The position numbers were made by a program, and so were the translations under genes. Below the pieces are notes generated by a model, which was not told where the DNA came from, searched no databases, and was given only the letters and a program-made list of their open reading frames with translations. This document shows positions 20,130 to 31,930 of a stretch of 64,000 bases of DNA, one piece after another. The first letter of the stretch is position 1; every line of letters starts with the position of its first letter. Source of the stretch: Ricordea florida (taxonomy: Eukaryota; Cnidaria; Anthozoa; Corallimorpharia; Ricordeidae); NCBI GenBank assembly GCA_949710005.1, contig OX453273.1, positions 34,795,250 to 34,859,249 on the forward strand. The letters are read 5' to 3'.

Positions 20130-23100
20130 TTAAATTAATAACTACACCACGTCTTTCTATCGGCATTGTCCGCCGCCTCCTCAAAGTTATTCTCCCTCTT
20201 CTTCAAATTTTCGGGAGAACCCTGATCAAGTGGAACACTACATTGGACATGGTAAGGTTACCAACCCTGCTGGTACCAAAAGATTTATTTTTCAGCATGT
20301 CACAGGCAAAGTCCAAAAAAATGAAATCCAGGTTTTCCCAGTAACAGGCTTGCCACTCATTAGAATCCAAAAAAGCCCCTGACTTTTTACTGACCTCAGA
20401 ACAATTCTTACTGACATAAAAATGGCCAAAGGAAAACACCGGTTCCCAAGCTTCCTTAAATTTCTCTTTCTTATTTGGAAGAAGGCATTCACAACAAAAA
20501 CCACTGACCAAAAACTCTGCATTTGAAAGCATAACTCATCACACATCGACGACTTCAAAACGTTGTGGAAGCCAGAAAACAAAATTCCCTGACTTTTCAC
20601 TGACCGTGGCAACCCTGAATAATAGTAAAACCTACGACATTCCGATTACTAGTTCGGACGCTCTACCACTGAGCTATAGGAGACTCGTAGGAGGTAAGGT
20701 AAAGGCGAACACGAGCCAAAGACCCACACGGCCGGAGATTATCCCGGTTTCTGTAGCATGAAGCATCTGGGAGTATTATTATTTCCCCCCCCCCCCCTGG
20801 ATGGGATGCTAGTCCATCGCAGGGACACCCCCAGCATTATATCGCTGGTACCCATTTATACACCTGGGTGGAGACTCGTAGGAGCAAGGCCATTAAACTA
20901 GATTCACACAGTGGGGCAAGGATTCTGCACACGGCTGGGATTTGAATGTCGACGTGAACAGCTTCAGAAATAAGTGAAATTTCACATTCTTGTAGTATTT
21001 GAGTTTGCTAGTACATGTACGGGCTCTTGGATTGGTGTCATGTCGATGATTAGCACGATGTAAGAACACGCGTGCAGAACGCTAGCTTCCAACTTTGTCT
21101 TCAGTAGATTTTCAAGAAGCTTGCAAAGATAGCAGTTCAAGTTGCATTCCACGATGATTCCAAAATTTCGTTCCGCAATACAGTACATGAGGAGAGTTCA
21201 CAAAAAATGGGCTTACCTATAAACTGAATAGCCTCGTCAAAATACTGTCCGATATCCTCCTGGTTAGAATCATTGATTTTGATCTGTTTGTAGTGCATGT
21301 CTGACCTTTGGCTGAAAAAGTTGGGGCATCTGGGAGTCAGATTGAGGATGTACTTAATTGACAACCTGTCAATCAATGCTTCATCCGCCGCGCCTTCCTC
21401 GTTACCAAGAAACAAGAAAGGTAGAATGGCCGTGACAGGCGTTCCTTGCGGGCGACCTGGACACGAGTCGCACATTGTTGGCGATGGCGGAAAATCAGTG
21501 ACGTCACATATGTTAACCGGAGCATTTTCACAAAGGTTTTCGTAGTCTCTACAGAATTCTTTTAGTCCGCCTGCGAAGAAAAAAGCAAATATGTAAATGG
21601 CTGTCAGTTAACAACACGGACAGAGCTACCATTATTAACTTAAAGATGTCTGCAACTTCACACTGTAAAAGTTGTTGGTAATACCTTCTCCACGGCGAAC
21701 ACTTTGACTGGAAATTCGTTTTCCATTTACAATTTTGCGCCTTTTGCACTAAATTGAATCCCTACAACATTTATGACAATTCAATGCCTTGATGAGTTTT
21801 ACGGAAAATGTCTCAAGTCCACCGGAAACAATTACAAAGCGTGACCAGCCCAGAGAAACTTACGGTAAGCTCAAAGCCCACGATTCTTTGGGTCAGCACC
21901 AACTAACAAAAAGTTACGATTGCTCCGTTTCAAAACGCAAAAATTGACAGTACTACAGACGGAGGAGTGGTTAGGGCGTGAGCTAAATATTGCTGTCATT
22001 ACGGGTTATCGTAACACAAAGCGATGCAACAAAACCAACAAAGCTCAGAACTTGACTTCACAAGTGGACAGTGGTTCAACCAAACAAGAGTAAATGTTTG
22101 ATCGAATCATATCCGTGAGATTGCAAGATCCTCAGAGATCTTAAAGAAACCAAGGATTAAGGAGAATAAGAGGTCGATTACAACAGCCGAAAGATCTTTG
22201 ACTTTCTTCCGCTGGGAAAGAAACATTTCCATTTCCAATAAGCGAACGCATCTCAACAAACACTATTTTTGGCCACGAAAGAACAAAGCCCAACCTACCA
22301 ACGAAGAAAATGCTCCTCACTTTGTAGACCTCTCGACAAACAATTACCAAACAAAATGAACACCTTCACAGTCGAATGTCAAACTTCACACAGACAGCGG
22401 GTACCAACCAAAACAACCGGAAGTGGACGCAACGCGCAAACCGGAAAACAGTGCTCCCGTTTCAAAAGCGTTCAAGAATCCTGAGCAAAACAGCTTGTCA
22501 AGTCAATACGACATCTTATTTAACGCACAACCAATTTACAGACCAACTGCTTGGAAGCTAATGCTGACATCTGGTGAAACCGAAAGTTTCCATGACACAC
22601 CACAAAACAAAAAAGAAATGAAGGAAAAGGGCAGCTTGTTTATGACTGAAGAGTGAAGCTGGACAACGCGCTGTTCAAAAGTCCATGTACTGGAAAAGTT
22701 GCATTGAAAGGGTCGCCGACCTAGAAGTACTGCTAACTCTGACAAAAGCCACCGGCGCTAAGTGGAGTGTAGCACAACTGATCCTTGTTACAATTACACA
22801 GTTACCCGTTATCCGTGACCGGCGTCTCTGCAAAAGACCACTTCGTTTGCCACAAAATCTTGCATCCATATTCGCATACAATTTTGCAGCGCTTGTGTTA
22901 TTCAACCTCTCGAGGGCTGAAATTACAGTCGCGAAACATACGTAAGGAGAAAGCTTTCATTAGGTCATTGACAAGATCCACGGGCAGGTATTACTTAATT
23001 ATGACTTCACAATTACAGACTCCTTGGCTTTGCTAATTATTTTCCGTTGTTCCGCGCGAGTGCTCTATTGTCATAACACCAGTTGGTGTTTTTCCAGTTA

Positions 23101-26100
23101 TCTGTGTAATCAGTGAAGCAAACTTCACAAACTTTCTCGCTTCCTCTTCTGGAGATTTAACAACCTCTAAGAGCATACGTTTTCAGCGAGAGTCTGAAAA
23201 AAAACTATGAATAACAGATGCGGCGAAACCCGCGAACACAGAGAAGTCTAACAGAAATACTTGAACACTACTTTCCTCAAGGATGTACTTGCAGCGCGAA
23301 CCAAGAATAGCATTTTTAGAATGCAAAAACCCGTGACGTTTGGAAAAACTGTTCTACTAACTCTCCGAAACGCAAAGATGTGGGGTCCTCTTGACCTCGG
23401 CTTGGGCTACCAAATCAGATTAACAGCGCAAAAACAAGGCCTCGAGTCAAAACAATACAGTAAACAACGGCCGTTTTACTAAATGCCATAAATTTCCTGG
23501 AACCGAACTATGATGAACTCAAATGGCGGCGAGAAAACCCTAGCCGACTATCACGACATGTTCAAGTACGATTGCGAATATCCTTGAACCTGAGGCGAAG
23601 TGCAAATTAAGCCCCATGACAACTTCAAAGGCCAAGGAATCGGGAAAGATGGACGGGTGCAGACAGGCTTGCTGCTCAAGAAAAGCGTAAAAATGCGAAA
23701 CACACGGGAAGAAAAACTTTTCAAACAAAACAGCAAAATTTACATCGTTGGAAAATTATAAGAACTATTAAAACTTCTATGAAAACGTAATTCAAGACAA
23801 TTTCAAATAGAGTTCCCCCTGCAGAACCCTGAGTTTGCAATAAAAAGCTACTCTTCAGTCAAGAAAATTACAGAGAAATCTTGCAAACAGTTGCCATTTT
23901 CAGAATACAACCTTTAACATACACCTTTCATCCCTATTAGTTGTGAAAATGTTACATTCTTGATTCTTATCTCTCTCAAGATTAAAGTTTGTTTTCTTAT
24001 TACTTAAAAATAAGTACTGTGGGCAAACAAGACTAGTCCATCCCGATTTTAACAAAATAATCAAGGCCATGGTTTCAAAAAAGGGTTATAGGCTTTTCTT
24101 AGAACACAACACCAAAAGCAGCATCAAAAGTGCTTAGTTTGTGAGCAGTGAATAAATAAGGTACTGGTCTGTAATTTAATGTATACACAACAACTAATCA
24201 CTCACAAAAATTCACAACTGTGAAACGATGAAGAAATAAGACTATAACTGATACTGACGCAAGTTCTGATTATAGCATATACAAAGCACATACCTACTAA
24301 GAACTTAACAAATTAGACAAAAGTGTTCTAAAACAGGTACTAATTAACTTCCAATTAGCACTAAAAGGGAAATAATCTACTTTTTCTGATAGAAAGTGTG
24401 ACGGACTTAGAAAACAAAATAGAAAATTTTGCCAAATAACATATCCAGCACTATGAAAACAAAGTTTCCTTGCTAAGCTTCAGGTTTTGGCATGTGAATG
24501 CATTATAATATAAATAGTTTTAAGTACTGCACTGAAACTTACCAAAGGATTTTTGAAGGGACAGCTGTAAAGGAGGCAAAGACACAACCCTACAAGGCAT
24601 CACAGAAGTCTTCTTTGCCTTGTGATGTATCTTGTATAAGTGATTTAGCTAGTGAACCTATAACTAGTGACTAACACATCAAGTGAACCACATAAATTCA
24701 CTTAGTGGCACAGACAAATATTAAAGAGGTGAAGTCAATGCTGTAATGTCCTTCCCTTCAGTGATCTGTATCAACTGGGAGTGACACAGGGGTTATTAAC
24801 CACTCAGGCTTAACAGCAAGTCAGATAATCCACATATTGACCTTTTAGATTAAAAGATTATTTCTCTGTTTCCATCATGACATACTGTGTAATACACTTT
24901 TAAGAGAACAACTCATTACAATTTCTTTAAGGAAATTCTTAACAGTAAAGTATCTAAAAAAAGTCAACAATACAAAGTTAGTACCAGTAAATTTTCTGGT
25001 TCATCTGCTTTTTGAGAATAAATGAACAAATTAAGTGACCCCTCAATCAATTACATGAGCTTAACAACATTCACAAACTTCACTAGAAATGTAAGTAGGC
25101 AGGAACTAACTTTGAAACTATACACCATCAATGACAGCATTGTGAGCCTATGCCTTTAAAATCCTGAATACAACAAGTTCTTGATTAATATGGAATGAGG
25201 AAGTAATGTTCTAATTACACTTTTGACACTGACAAAACTAGTACTCCTAGGGGTGGGTTGAGGCAACCTTGTCAGTCACCCAAAGCTGAAATGGTTATAG
25301 TTCAATGACCACAGAAAACAATGAAGACATTTTCCAGATCACTAGTTTAAATGATCAGTTCTCTGATAAAATGACTAGTAATAGTATTCACCTCCGATTA
25401 GAAAAACGTTTGGCAATTGTATCCGATGTTGGCTTGAGTAAATATAAGTTATATTCTATCAGTGTAGCCCCACGATCAAGGTAGCAACTCTTGAAGTGAC
25501 AGCCATACAATTTTATATATGTTCCTTTGGGAGAATGTGGTGTGAGCTGAATTCAATATCAGTGAGTTCAAAACTGTCTCAATTCTCTTTATCTATATGC
25601 TTTGTGCTCTATTGATATTAAAAGAAAGAGTTATGCACTAATCAAATGTGGGAGTAAAAGAAACAGATAAAAAGCTGGCAAAAAACCACAATGATACAGC
25701 ATATCCAAACAAGGAAAAGAGGAAGTTTGACTTATCAGATGTAACGATACAGTTCATCAGCACTTAACGCAAGACAAACTTCTAAACCTGGTCATGTTTT
25801 TTATCTTGTTCACTTTGTGAACCTGGAAATTGACTTTAACTCTTGAATGGTTAGCAAGAAATCTGCAGGTGAATGTTGTTCTTTATTTTTTTTTTTTTAA
25901 TTATTGCATGTTTACCAACTCACAGAAAGTAAACTATATGTATGGCCAAACCCAATGGGGCACTACTGCACCCAATAAATACAATCTCAATGACATGTTC
26001 TGTCTGTAGAAATGTCTAGCTCAGTCCATATAACCTTTAAATAATGTATGCAAATACAACTGTTCAAAATGGGGTTCAAAGAAGCATGGCATTTAAGTGC

Positions 26101-28044
26101 AACAACACCGGTTTTTTACCACTGTTGAGAGTTCCAGTTTTTCAACCAACGGCAAATAATATTTGAAAAGAATATATATTCTTTCATTTACTTTGGAAGA
26201 AAAAAATTTGTTATATAACTACTGTATGTTGCATAATACCTGAAGCAAATAAATTTAACCGATGACCTATAGACACCAAATATGCTCAAATTCAGTACCT
26301 CGTGGAATGTGTTATCACTTTCATTTAGACCACTTTGAAATTTTATGTATTCAAAATGCTTCAGCTTGTAAATGGATGATTTGAATTCACAGGCTGTCAC
26401 TGCTATTTTTATAAATGAATGAAGCACTCTATGAAATTAAAATTAATTCTACAAGGAATACTGTAGATTTATTAGTGAATTGATCACACAGCCATATAAC
26501 TTGGAAGAGCACACTTCAAAACGTAGAATTGTCTCATATCACAAGCTATTAAACTTGCAATCATGATGAAATCAAACTAAAAATGAAACAGTGGAACCAA
26601 GAACAATGCTGGTCATGAAGCTCTGCAAAAGCAAGGAAGTGTATTTCTGAGGTGGTATATAAACAAATAGTAGGAGGGTAAATATTAAAACATAACCTGA
26701 AAAAAATTCAGTTTAAAAAGCATTTTAGCTTAAGATTCTACATTTTTCTTAGAACAGGAACAAACACAAATTGCCTAAAGTTATTTCTTCATGCCAACTA
26801 ACAAAAGTTTGAAATTGCTGGCATTCACATTACTCTTTTCCATATGGTAAGAATATCAAATTAAACTTGCATAGTGTTCAAGGAATTTGGAGGTGTTCAC
26901 ATAGAGAGAGGGCCAAAATGTGAAACTCTATAAACCTAAAGAACAAATTTACAGAGACAACCCCTCCCTTTGCTCTTTTCCATAATTACTGCAAAATTTG
27001 CGTTATTTTTTTTACCAGCTTCTACCACTTAATTCAACGGTCGCATTTGCCGGGTTTTCCCTCGCAAAACTGATTGCAAGTTTTGCCTCTGGAATACCCT
27101 GCTTTTTGCGTTGTAAAGCAATTTACAGAACTTTATTCGCACAAACACCACACAACAGCGCAGATTCTTGCCCAAACCCACCAACACGACAAGGAATTTC
27201 CAACGCCATAACATTTCCTGTCCAAGAGAACAACAAACCAGGCAAACCAGCCATTAGACAAAAAATTGCAGAGTCAGTGCTCCACGGATTTGCGTCAAAA
27301 GTAGAGTTTTACAGTAAACACTTGGTTTGCATATTGTCTCAACGGTGGACCATCTCGCCCATGTAGTTCAACTCGAATCGATAAAATAATTATAAAACGA
27401 TCAGTGGAGGGTTCTGACAAAGGTATAAGTGACTATCGAGAAAAAAGCTAAAGAAAAAAATTAGGCCAACATTATATAGGAAGTAAGGGTCATGGAAGAC
27501 CTCGCCAACCAAGCACAACGAGTGTAAATTGTAAACACTTTCCATTGCCTAGCGTTTTACTTAAATAACATCTGACACCAGAATTAAACCACTTACCTTT
27601 CAAAACGAATATATTTTTGCCTTCTTTGACGAGGGTTTGAGTAACTAAGCATATAGGTCGACAAGGGTTGCAGTCGTCCGAGCCGGTCGTTCGTTCGTCG
27701 TACACTACACACGTTGTCCCCACTCCGCCTCTGATAAATTTCTCTTTTCCTTCAGCTGACGAAATTAAGTCTTTGAGCTTTGCTTTCCCCTGAGATAGTC
27801 TCTTTCTTCCTATTCCCGTACAATTGACATGAATAGCTCCTCGAATGTGGAGTCCATTGAACGCTACTAAAGATCTACAGTCAACAATAAGAATCTCGCT
27901 TGAATTTGCTGATCCAACCTCGTTCAGCTTTTGAGCAAGTTCGCTAGAAGAAAAACATTTCCATTTACCACAGCTCATATCCAAGGCACGCTTACTTCCG
28001 ATTTTTGACTCCAATGGTCTTTGTTGCAAAGAAAGTGGAGGCAT
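19533..28044 (-). CDS. MAP kinase phosphatase (rhodanese + dual-specificity phosphatase), DUSP10/MKP-5-like
   Basis: Coding exons complement(19533-19759, 21217-21570, 27597-28044) join in frame to 342 residues; all introns are GT-AG. The N-terminal rhodanese/MAPK-binding domain (about 30-155) has [11 protein letters not shown] and a basic kinase-docking motif RKRLSQGK at 80-87. The phosphatase domain (about 195-335) has the general acid D250 (KINDSNQED) and the active-site loop HCHAGVSRS with C281 and R287, followed by [12 protein letters not shown]. Such enzymes dephosphorylate both Thr and Tyr in activated MAP kinases. Docking-motif context, [18 protein letters not shown] and LFLGNE resemble the DUSP10 (JNK/p38) branch; [11 protein letters not shown] recalls DUSP6. 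Subfamily is therefore tentative. It lacks the long N-terminal extension of vertebrate DUSP10. Three coding exons; the first intron is 6 kb. Confidence 0.9.
20086..20129. repeat. (AAT)n microsatellite
   Basis: About 44 bp in phosphatase intron 2, adjacent to the repeat at 20215-20622. Confidence 0.9.
20215..20622 (-). repeat. diverged relative of element B
   Basis: Contains CCCTGACTTTTCACTGACC, CCTGACTTTTTACTGACC and a terminal GTGGCAACCCTGAA, the same vocabulary as element B (TTCCCTGAC, GGTTGCCAC). It lies in phosphatase intron 2. Confidence 0.5.
20640..20960 (-). mobile_element. tRNA-derived SINE remnant
   Basis: TATAGCTCAGTGGTAGAGCG on the minus strand (about 20664-20683) is a good tRNA A-box region. 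The neighbouring GACTCGTAGGAG phrase occurs twice (20686 and 20872), and CTGGATGGGATGCTAGTCCA lies between. A similar head is at 49860-49990. Confidence 0.5.
21217..21570 (-). CDS. phosphatase exon 2
   Basis: 354 bp between AG at 21571-21572 and GT at 21215-21216. It encodes the rhodanese end ([14 protein letters not shown]), a short linker and the first half of the phosphatase fold ([15 protein letters not shown] to AIQFI). An internal ATG at 21475 is not the start. Confidence 0.92.
21571..27596 (-). other. phosphatase intron 1
   Basis: 6.0-kb intron, AT-rich, with the many short frames expected by chance. I see no nested gene, structured RNA or intact transposon in it. Confidence 0.6.
27597..28044 (-). 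CDS. phosphatase exon 1 (rhodanese domain)
   Basis: Starts [14 protein letters not shown] at 28044 and ends in VLKG with donor GTAAGT at 27591-27596. Carries the kinase-docking motif. Reading past the donor gives a 184-aa frame, but the last residues are intronic. Confidence 0.92.
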
Positions 28045-28393
28045 TAAGATGAGCTAAAGAAGCGAAGCAGCTGGTTGTTTGGTTCAGAGAGAAAAACTGG
28101 TGAGACGTCGCTCCCCACACGTGTTGCCGCAAAATTCCAAAAGAAAGAGTTCTTGAAAATCAGTGTGAAGCTTCCTGTCCCTACACAGCCTTTCCAGCAA
28201 ACGGGCTAACAGAACATTTCACTTTCGTAAGATATCACAGCAGTTCTACAAACTACACCTTTTGCATAGCTGGTTGAGAAACATAGAGTCAGAAAATAGT
28301 CTGCTAAAAAATAGCCTGTGATGTCATAATCAGCCAATGAAATAAGGCTTGTAAATAGAAGCAAGATGTGCCGACGACTGATTACGGTGCTTT

Positions 28394-28409
28394 CCATATA
28401 GGGGAGGAA
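28394..28409. promoter_or_regulatory. CArG-like box with adjacent GGAA
   Basis: CCATATAGGG at 28394-28403 differs from the SRF site CC(A/T)6GG at one position, and GGAA follows at 28406-28409. It is 350 bp upstream of the phosphatase start codon, where a serum-response-type element would be reasonable for an immediate-early gene. Function is inferred. Confidence 0.3.
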
Positions 28410-28680
28410 ACAATTGACGGGGTGCCCGAAGATCTCCGAACACCTACGAGTATGAAAAATAAGCCGTGCGGAAACAAACGTTTGGGTGGCTAAAAATAAT
28501 TATTACCCGCGCATAGTGTTGTGTTTCCGCGTCTCTGTCACGTATACCACTTGGGCCATAAAAACAGTTGCAATGGACCTTTTGTGAAATATCTTCAGCA
28601 AAACGTGTCTGTTTTTGCTCACTACATGGCGCTTGAGTCGAAGTTGATCTTTACCGCCTTTATCTGCCTCAGCCGGTTCT

Positions 28681-28758
28681 ATTCGCCTTTATCGTACAGC
28701 AGCCATCTTGGATTGACGTCATGTATTTTTGTCACCAATGCGAGGCCACGCGTGTAAA
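28681..28758 (+). repeat. left terminal inverted repeat of the ISL2EU element
   Basis: Shares GCCAT, CGTCAT, TTTTG and GGCCACGCGTGT with the right end in the same order, at roughly 75 percent identity by eye. A related phrase, CCGCCTTTATCTGCCTCAGCC, lies just outside at 28654-28674. Confidence 0.7.
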
Positions 28759-28790
28759 GGTCAACTTCCGGCGATCGAAGATTTGCCATC

Positions 28791-30500
28791 ATGCCGAACA
28801 GAGATCACTGTTGCGTGCCGCAATGTCAAAATAATCGCTCAAAAATTATTCCAGGTCTTACCTTTCACCAATTTCCGAGTGATCAATCCCTTCGAAAGCA
28901 GTGGGTTGTCAAAATACGGCGAGACGTGGGCAAAAGCTTCAAGGTAAGTTGGTGACGTTATCGATGTCATTTTTGCGCACATGTATTTAAGCTTACATAT
29001 TATCTGGCCCATCTCCAGATAACCAACAGCACAAGAGTCTGCTCTGTACACTTTAAGGAAGGGGATTTTAAGACCACTTTAACAGGGAAGCGTCTTCTGG
29101 AGAAGCATGCAGTTCCGAGTGTATTTTGCTGGTCAAATTCACCCAGAAAAAGAAAATCTCCAAAGAAGCGAGAAGCACCGCGTGCACGAGTGCGATTATT
29201 CGATGTAAGCGTGTCATCGCCTGCTACTGCCACTGCCACAGGTAAATTCATGTTGTCATTATTGTTTTAAACATTTATTGGTTAAAATGGTACTTATATG
29301 TTTTCATTTTAATCCATAGCATCAACTTCCAGCGACCAAGTTTCTGATGAGGAAATTCCAATGGAGGGCCAACCGGAACTGTCACACTGTGCATCCTCTT
29401 CTGTTCTTGTCGACTCCCCCGAGCCCATATACACACCTACCTTGAACTGCCACGATTACATTTTTTCTGGTGAGCCTCCCAAGACCACAGAGGAGCTGCT
29501 TGAAGCAGCTCATCAGAGAATTGGGGAGCTGGAGGCAGCACTGGAGAAGCAAACAATATATGTACAACTAAAAATGAAACCCAACAGCAGTATTAAGTTT
29601 TACACAGGTTTTCCTTCCTTTGATGTTCTTGTTGCAACGTTTAGAGCTCTGAGTCCCACTGCACAGAATATGTATTCTTGGTCCCAAATGCAGCGCCTTA
29701 GAAATAAAGGGATTAGGGATGTTGAAGGCCTAAGGCAAACTATGCGAGGCTGCAAACTAAGTTTATTTGACCAGTTCTATTTAGTTCTTCAAAAGTTGAG
29801 GGTTGGTACTTTAAACCAAGTATTAGCTGATAATTTTAATATTTCCCAAACAACTGTAAGTAGGGTTTTTATTTCTTGGATAAATTTTCTTTATTTCATG
29901 CATGGGAGTATTTGTATCTGGCCATCTCGGGCAAAAATCCAGAAGTACATGCCTAGTTGTTTCAAGTCTCTGTACCCAGACTGCAGGGGTATTATTGATG
30001 CATCCGAGATAAAGGTTCAGGCACCATCAAGTTTAGTGTTAAATAGTGAAATGTATTCATCCTACAAAAGCCACACCACCTACAAGGGTAATGTTGTTAT
30101 TTCACCATCAGGGGAAATAATTCACATAAGTTCTTTGTTTGAGGGGTCAATATCAGATAAAGAGCTGGTCAAGCAATCTGGTCTCTTGCCATTGTTCCAG
30201 CCTGGAGATCAGATTATGGCTGATAAGGGCTTTGTAATACAGGATCTACTCACACCTCTTGGTTGCAGTGTAGTGATGCCATCATTTTTAAGCAGCAAGC
30301 AACAGTTTTCGAAAGGTGAACTCCAGGAGAGCAAAAAAATTCACAACCTTCGAGTGCATGTTGAAAGGGCCATTAGAAGAGTCAAGGAGTTTCATTTTTT
30401 TGATAGGGTCATCCCACTAACCATGGCTGGCAGCATCAATCAGATATGGACAGTGTCATGTCTTATTACAAACTTTCAGGGACCTTTATTTTATGAATGA
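28791..30500 (+). CDS. THAP-domain DDE transposase of the ISL2EU element
   Basis: Exons 28791-28943, 29019-29241 and 29320-30500 splice in frame (GT-AG throughout) to 518 residues. An N-terminal THAP zinc finger carries C8/C12 and C59-x2-H62 with the downstream AVPSVF motif; such fingers bind the transposon ends. A basic stretch RKRKSPKKR and a short coiled coil (about 174-196) follow. The catalytic domain is of the DDE_Tnp_4 kind: D352 in IIDASE, D427 in ADKGF, E474 in HVERAIRRVK. A helix-turn-helix-like LADNFNISQTTVSRVF precedes it. The frame starting at 29361 alone would lose the zinc finger, so the spliced start at 28791 is preferred. No stop or frameshift is seen; it may be functional. 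Confidence 0.9.
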
Positions 30501-30512
30501 CTTCCTAAACTA

Positions 30513-31016
30513 ATGCATGATAAATACACCACAAATCCTTGCTTACTTGATTTTAAGGGTAGGTGCCTAAGCACACATGTTCAAAAATGTTATCATTTGT
30601 TACATTCCTTTTTCTCACCTGTAGCTGCTCATCTTGGAGGGAGCAAGAGGTCAAAATGTAGAATTTCACAGTCTATAATAACATGTATATGTTAAAATTA
30701 CCATTAGAGTTGAGTCATATTCTTTCGCTTTGTTATTGCAATCAAGTAAGCAAGGTCTAAGGCACAGATACAGAAAATTATAGTAATTTTATATGTAATT
30801 GTTATTGATAATTTCAAAAGCTTTTTGTGTAAAAGGCACAGGAGTCTTAATGAAAATAACTGTCTAACAAGGCTCACAAGATGAGGAATGCTCATTGAGA
30901 CTATGATATGACACAATAAAGTCTTGAAAATTGTTCACAGTAAACATACTATGTGAATTTCTTTGATACAATACAAAACCATCCTTTTGTCATTAACTTG
31001 CTTCAAAAGCATACAT
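30513..31016. other. intergenic space between the convergent transposon genes
   Basis: 504 bp with no coding signal, separating the transposase stop (30500) from the nuclease stop (31017). It must carry both 3' ends; AATAAA at 30915-30920 on the plus strand is one candidate poly(A) signal. Confidence 0.4.
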
Positions 31017-31925
31017 TCATTGAACACAAGCATTACGATGGATGTCAAAATAGAACTGATTAAGCTTTTCAAGCATCTCTGAGAAAAAGGTAGGATTAAA
31101 ATAAACTCTTTCACAGTGGAACTCACTGCGGCAAGAGACAAAAAAATCCTCCCAAGCACTACCCGTCAAACCGATACAGCCCATGGTTTGATAATAATAC
31201 CCATGAGTCCTTCTTAGACTGTATGCACCAGTCCTGCCATTGTGTTTTAAGTAACTTAAATCAGACAAAAAGTCTGATGGTGAGGATTTAATTTCTAATA
31301 ATCCCCATGGCTCATTTTCAGAAGGGTCATAAACCCTTCTGTCAGGACTACAACCAAGGTGGGGTAAGGAAGGGTTGATAACAAAACCAACCGGATAAAC
31401 ATCCCTTCCAAAGTGACTTGCATATTGATTTGCCGCCTCATCCTCATGTTGAATGCCATATCTCATGGCAGCTGTTTGCACTACTTTTCCGAATGACTCC
31501 ACTGCGACTTCATCTTGACGCTTGAACACCACATGAAGTCTGTGTGGCTCTTCATTCTTCTTCATGCTTCTGAAGAATTTTCCCCGGACCGTAATTCCCT
31601 CATCTTCCTTAGCAAGCTTAACTGTAAAAAAAACAAATATTTTACGTTTGCTTCGACCAGACTCAAACGTTCGATTGCTAAAGAAGGCACGAGTAAGAAT
31701 CATCGAGCAATGACGCTCAAGGCAGCTACATACAGCTGGAAGCTTACCTTCAATATCGTGGATATATGATTCGTGGAAGAATTTATATCCTCTTGTCAAA
31801 GTCACCTTCACTGGAAGGTTTTCACTGGCCATTTTTTCAATAAAGGCGTTTGTGAATGACGTTATGTCCACCAGATTGCGGTGCCAAAACTCTGAAGAAA
31901 TCGGAGTACTCGTCGAGTCAGCCAT
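31017..31925 (-). CDS. YqaJ-type (lambda-exonuclease fold) nuclease of the ISL2EU element
   Basis: The frame is open for 302 codons, but a good donor (GAAG|GTAAGCT, exon end 31748) and acceptor (TTTTTACAG, exon start 31621) define a 126-bp intron with no in-frame stop. Splicing (31925-31748 joined to 31621-31017) gives 260 residues and restores YIHDIEVKLAKEDEGITVRG, which matches the usual pattern of these proteins. The PD-(D/E)xK nuclease core shows GCSPDRRVYD (D153) and LLEIKSS (E169, K171), preceded by AAMRYGIQHEDEAANQYASH. Many relatives, as I recall them, also have a SWIM zinc finger and a W-x2-R-x2-R motif before the core; both seem absent here, between residues about 85 and 95. The copy may be internally deleted. 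Convergent with the transposase gene. Confidence 0.85.
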   Translation of the reverse strand: MADSTSTPISSEFWHRNLVDITSFTNAFIEKMASENLPVKVTLTRGYKFFHESYIHDIEGKLPAVCSCLERHCSMILTRAFFSNRTFESGRSKRKIFVFFTVKLAKEDEGITVRGKFFRSMKKNEEPHRLHVVFKRQDEVAVESFGKVVQTAAMRYGIQHEDEAANQYASHFGRDVYPVGFVINPSLPHLGCSPDRRVYDPSENEPWGLLEIKSSPSDFLSDLSYLKHNGRTGAYSLRRTHGYYYQTMGCIGLTGSAWEDFFVSCRSEFHCERVYFNPTFFSEMLEKLNQFYFDIHRNACVQ

Positions 31926-31930
31926 GATTG

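Noticed and set aside
22269..23482. Cluster of overlapping small frames
   Set aside because: Within the phosphatase intron, with no splice or homology support.
29361..30500. Transposase as a single-exon 379-aa protein
   Set aside because: Two in-phase upstream exons add a proper THAP zinc finger, so the shorter start is unlikely to be the main product.
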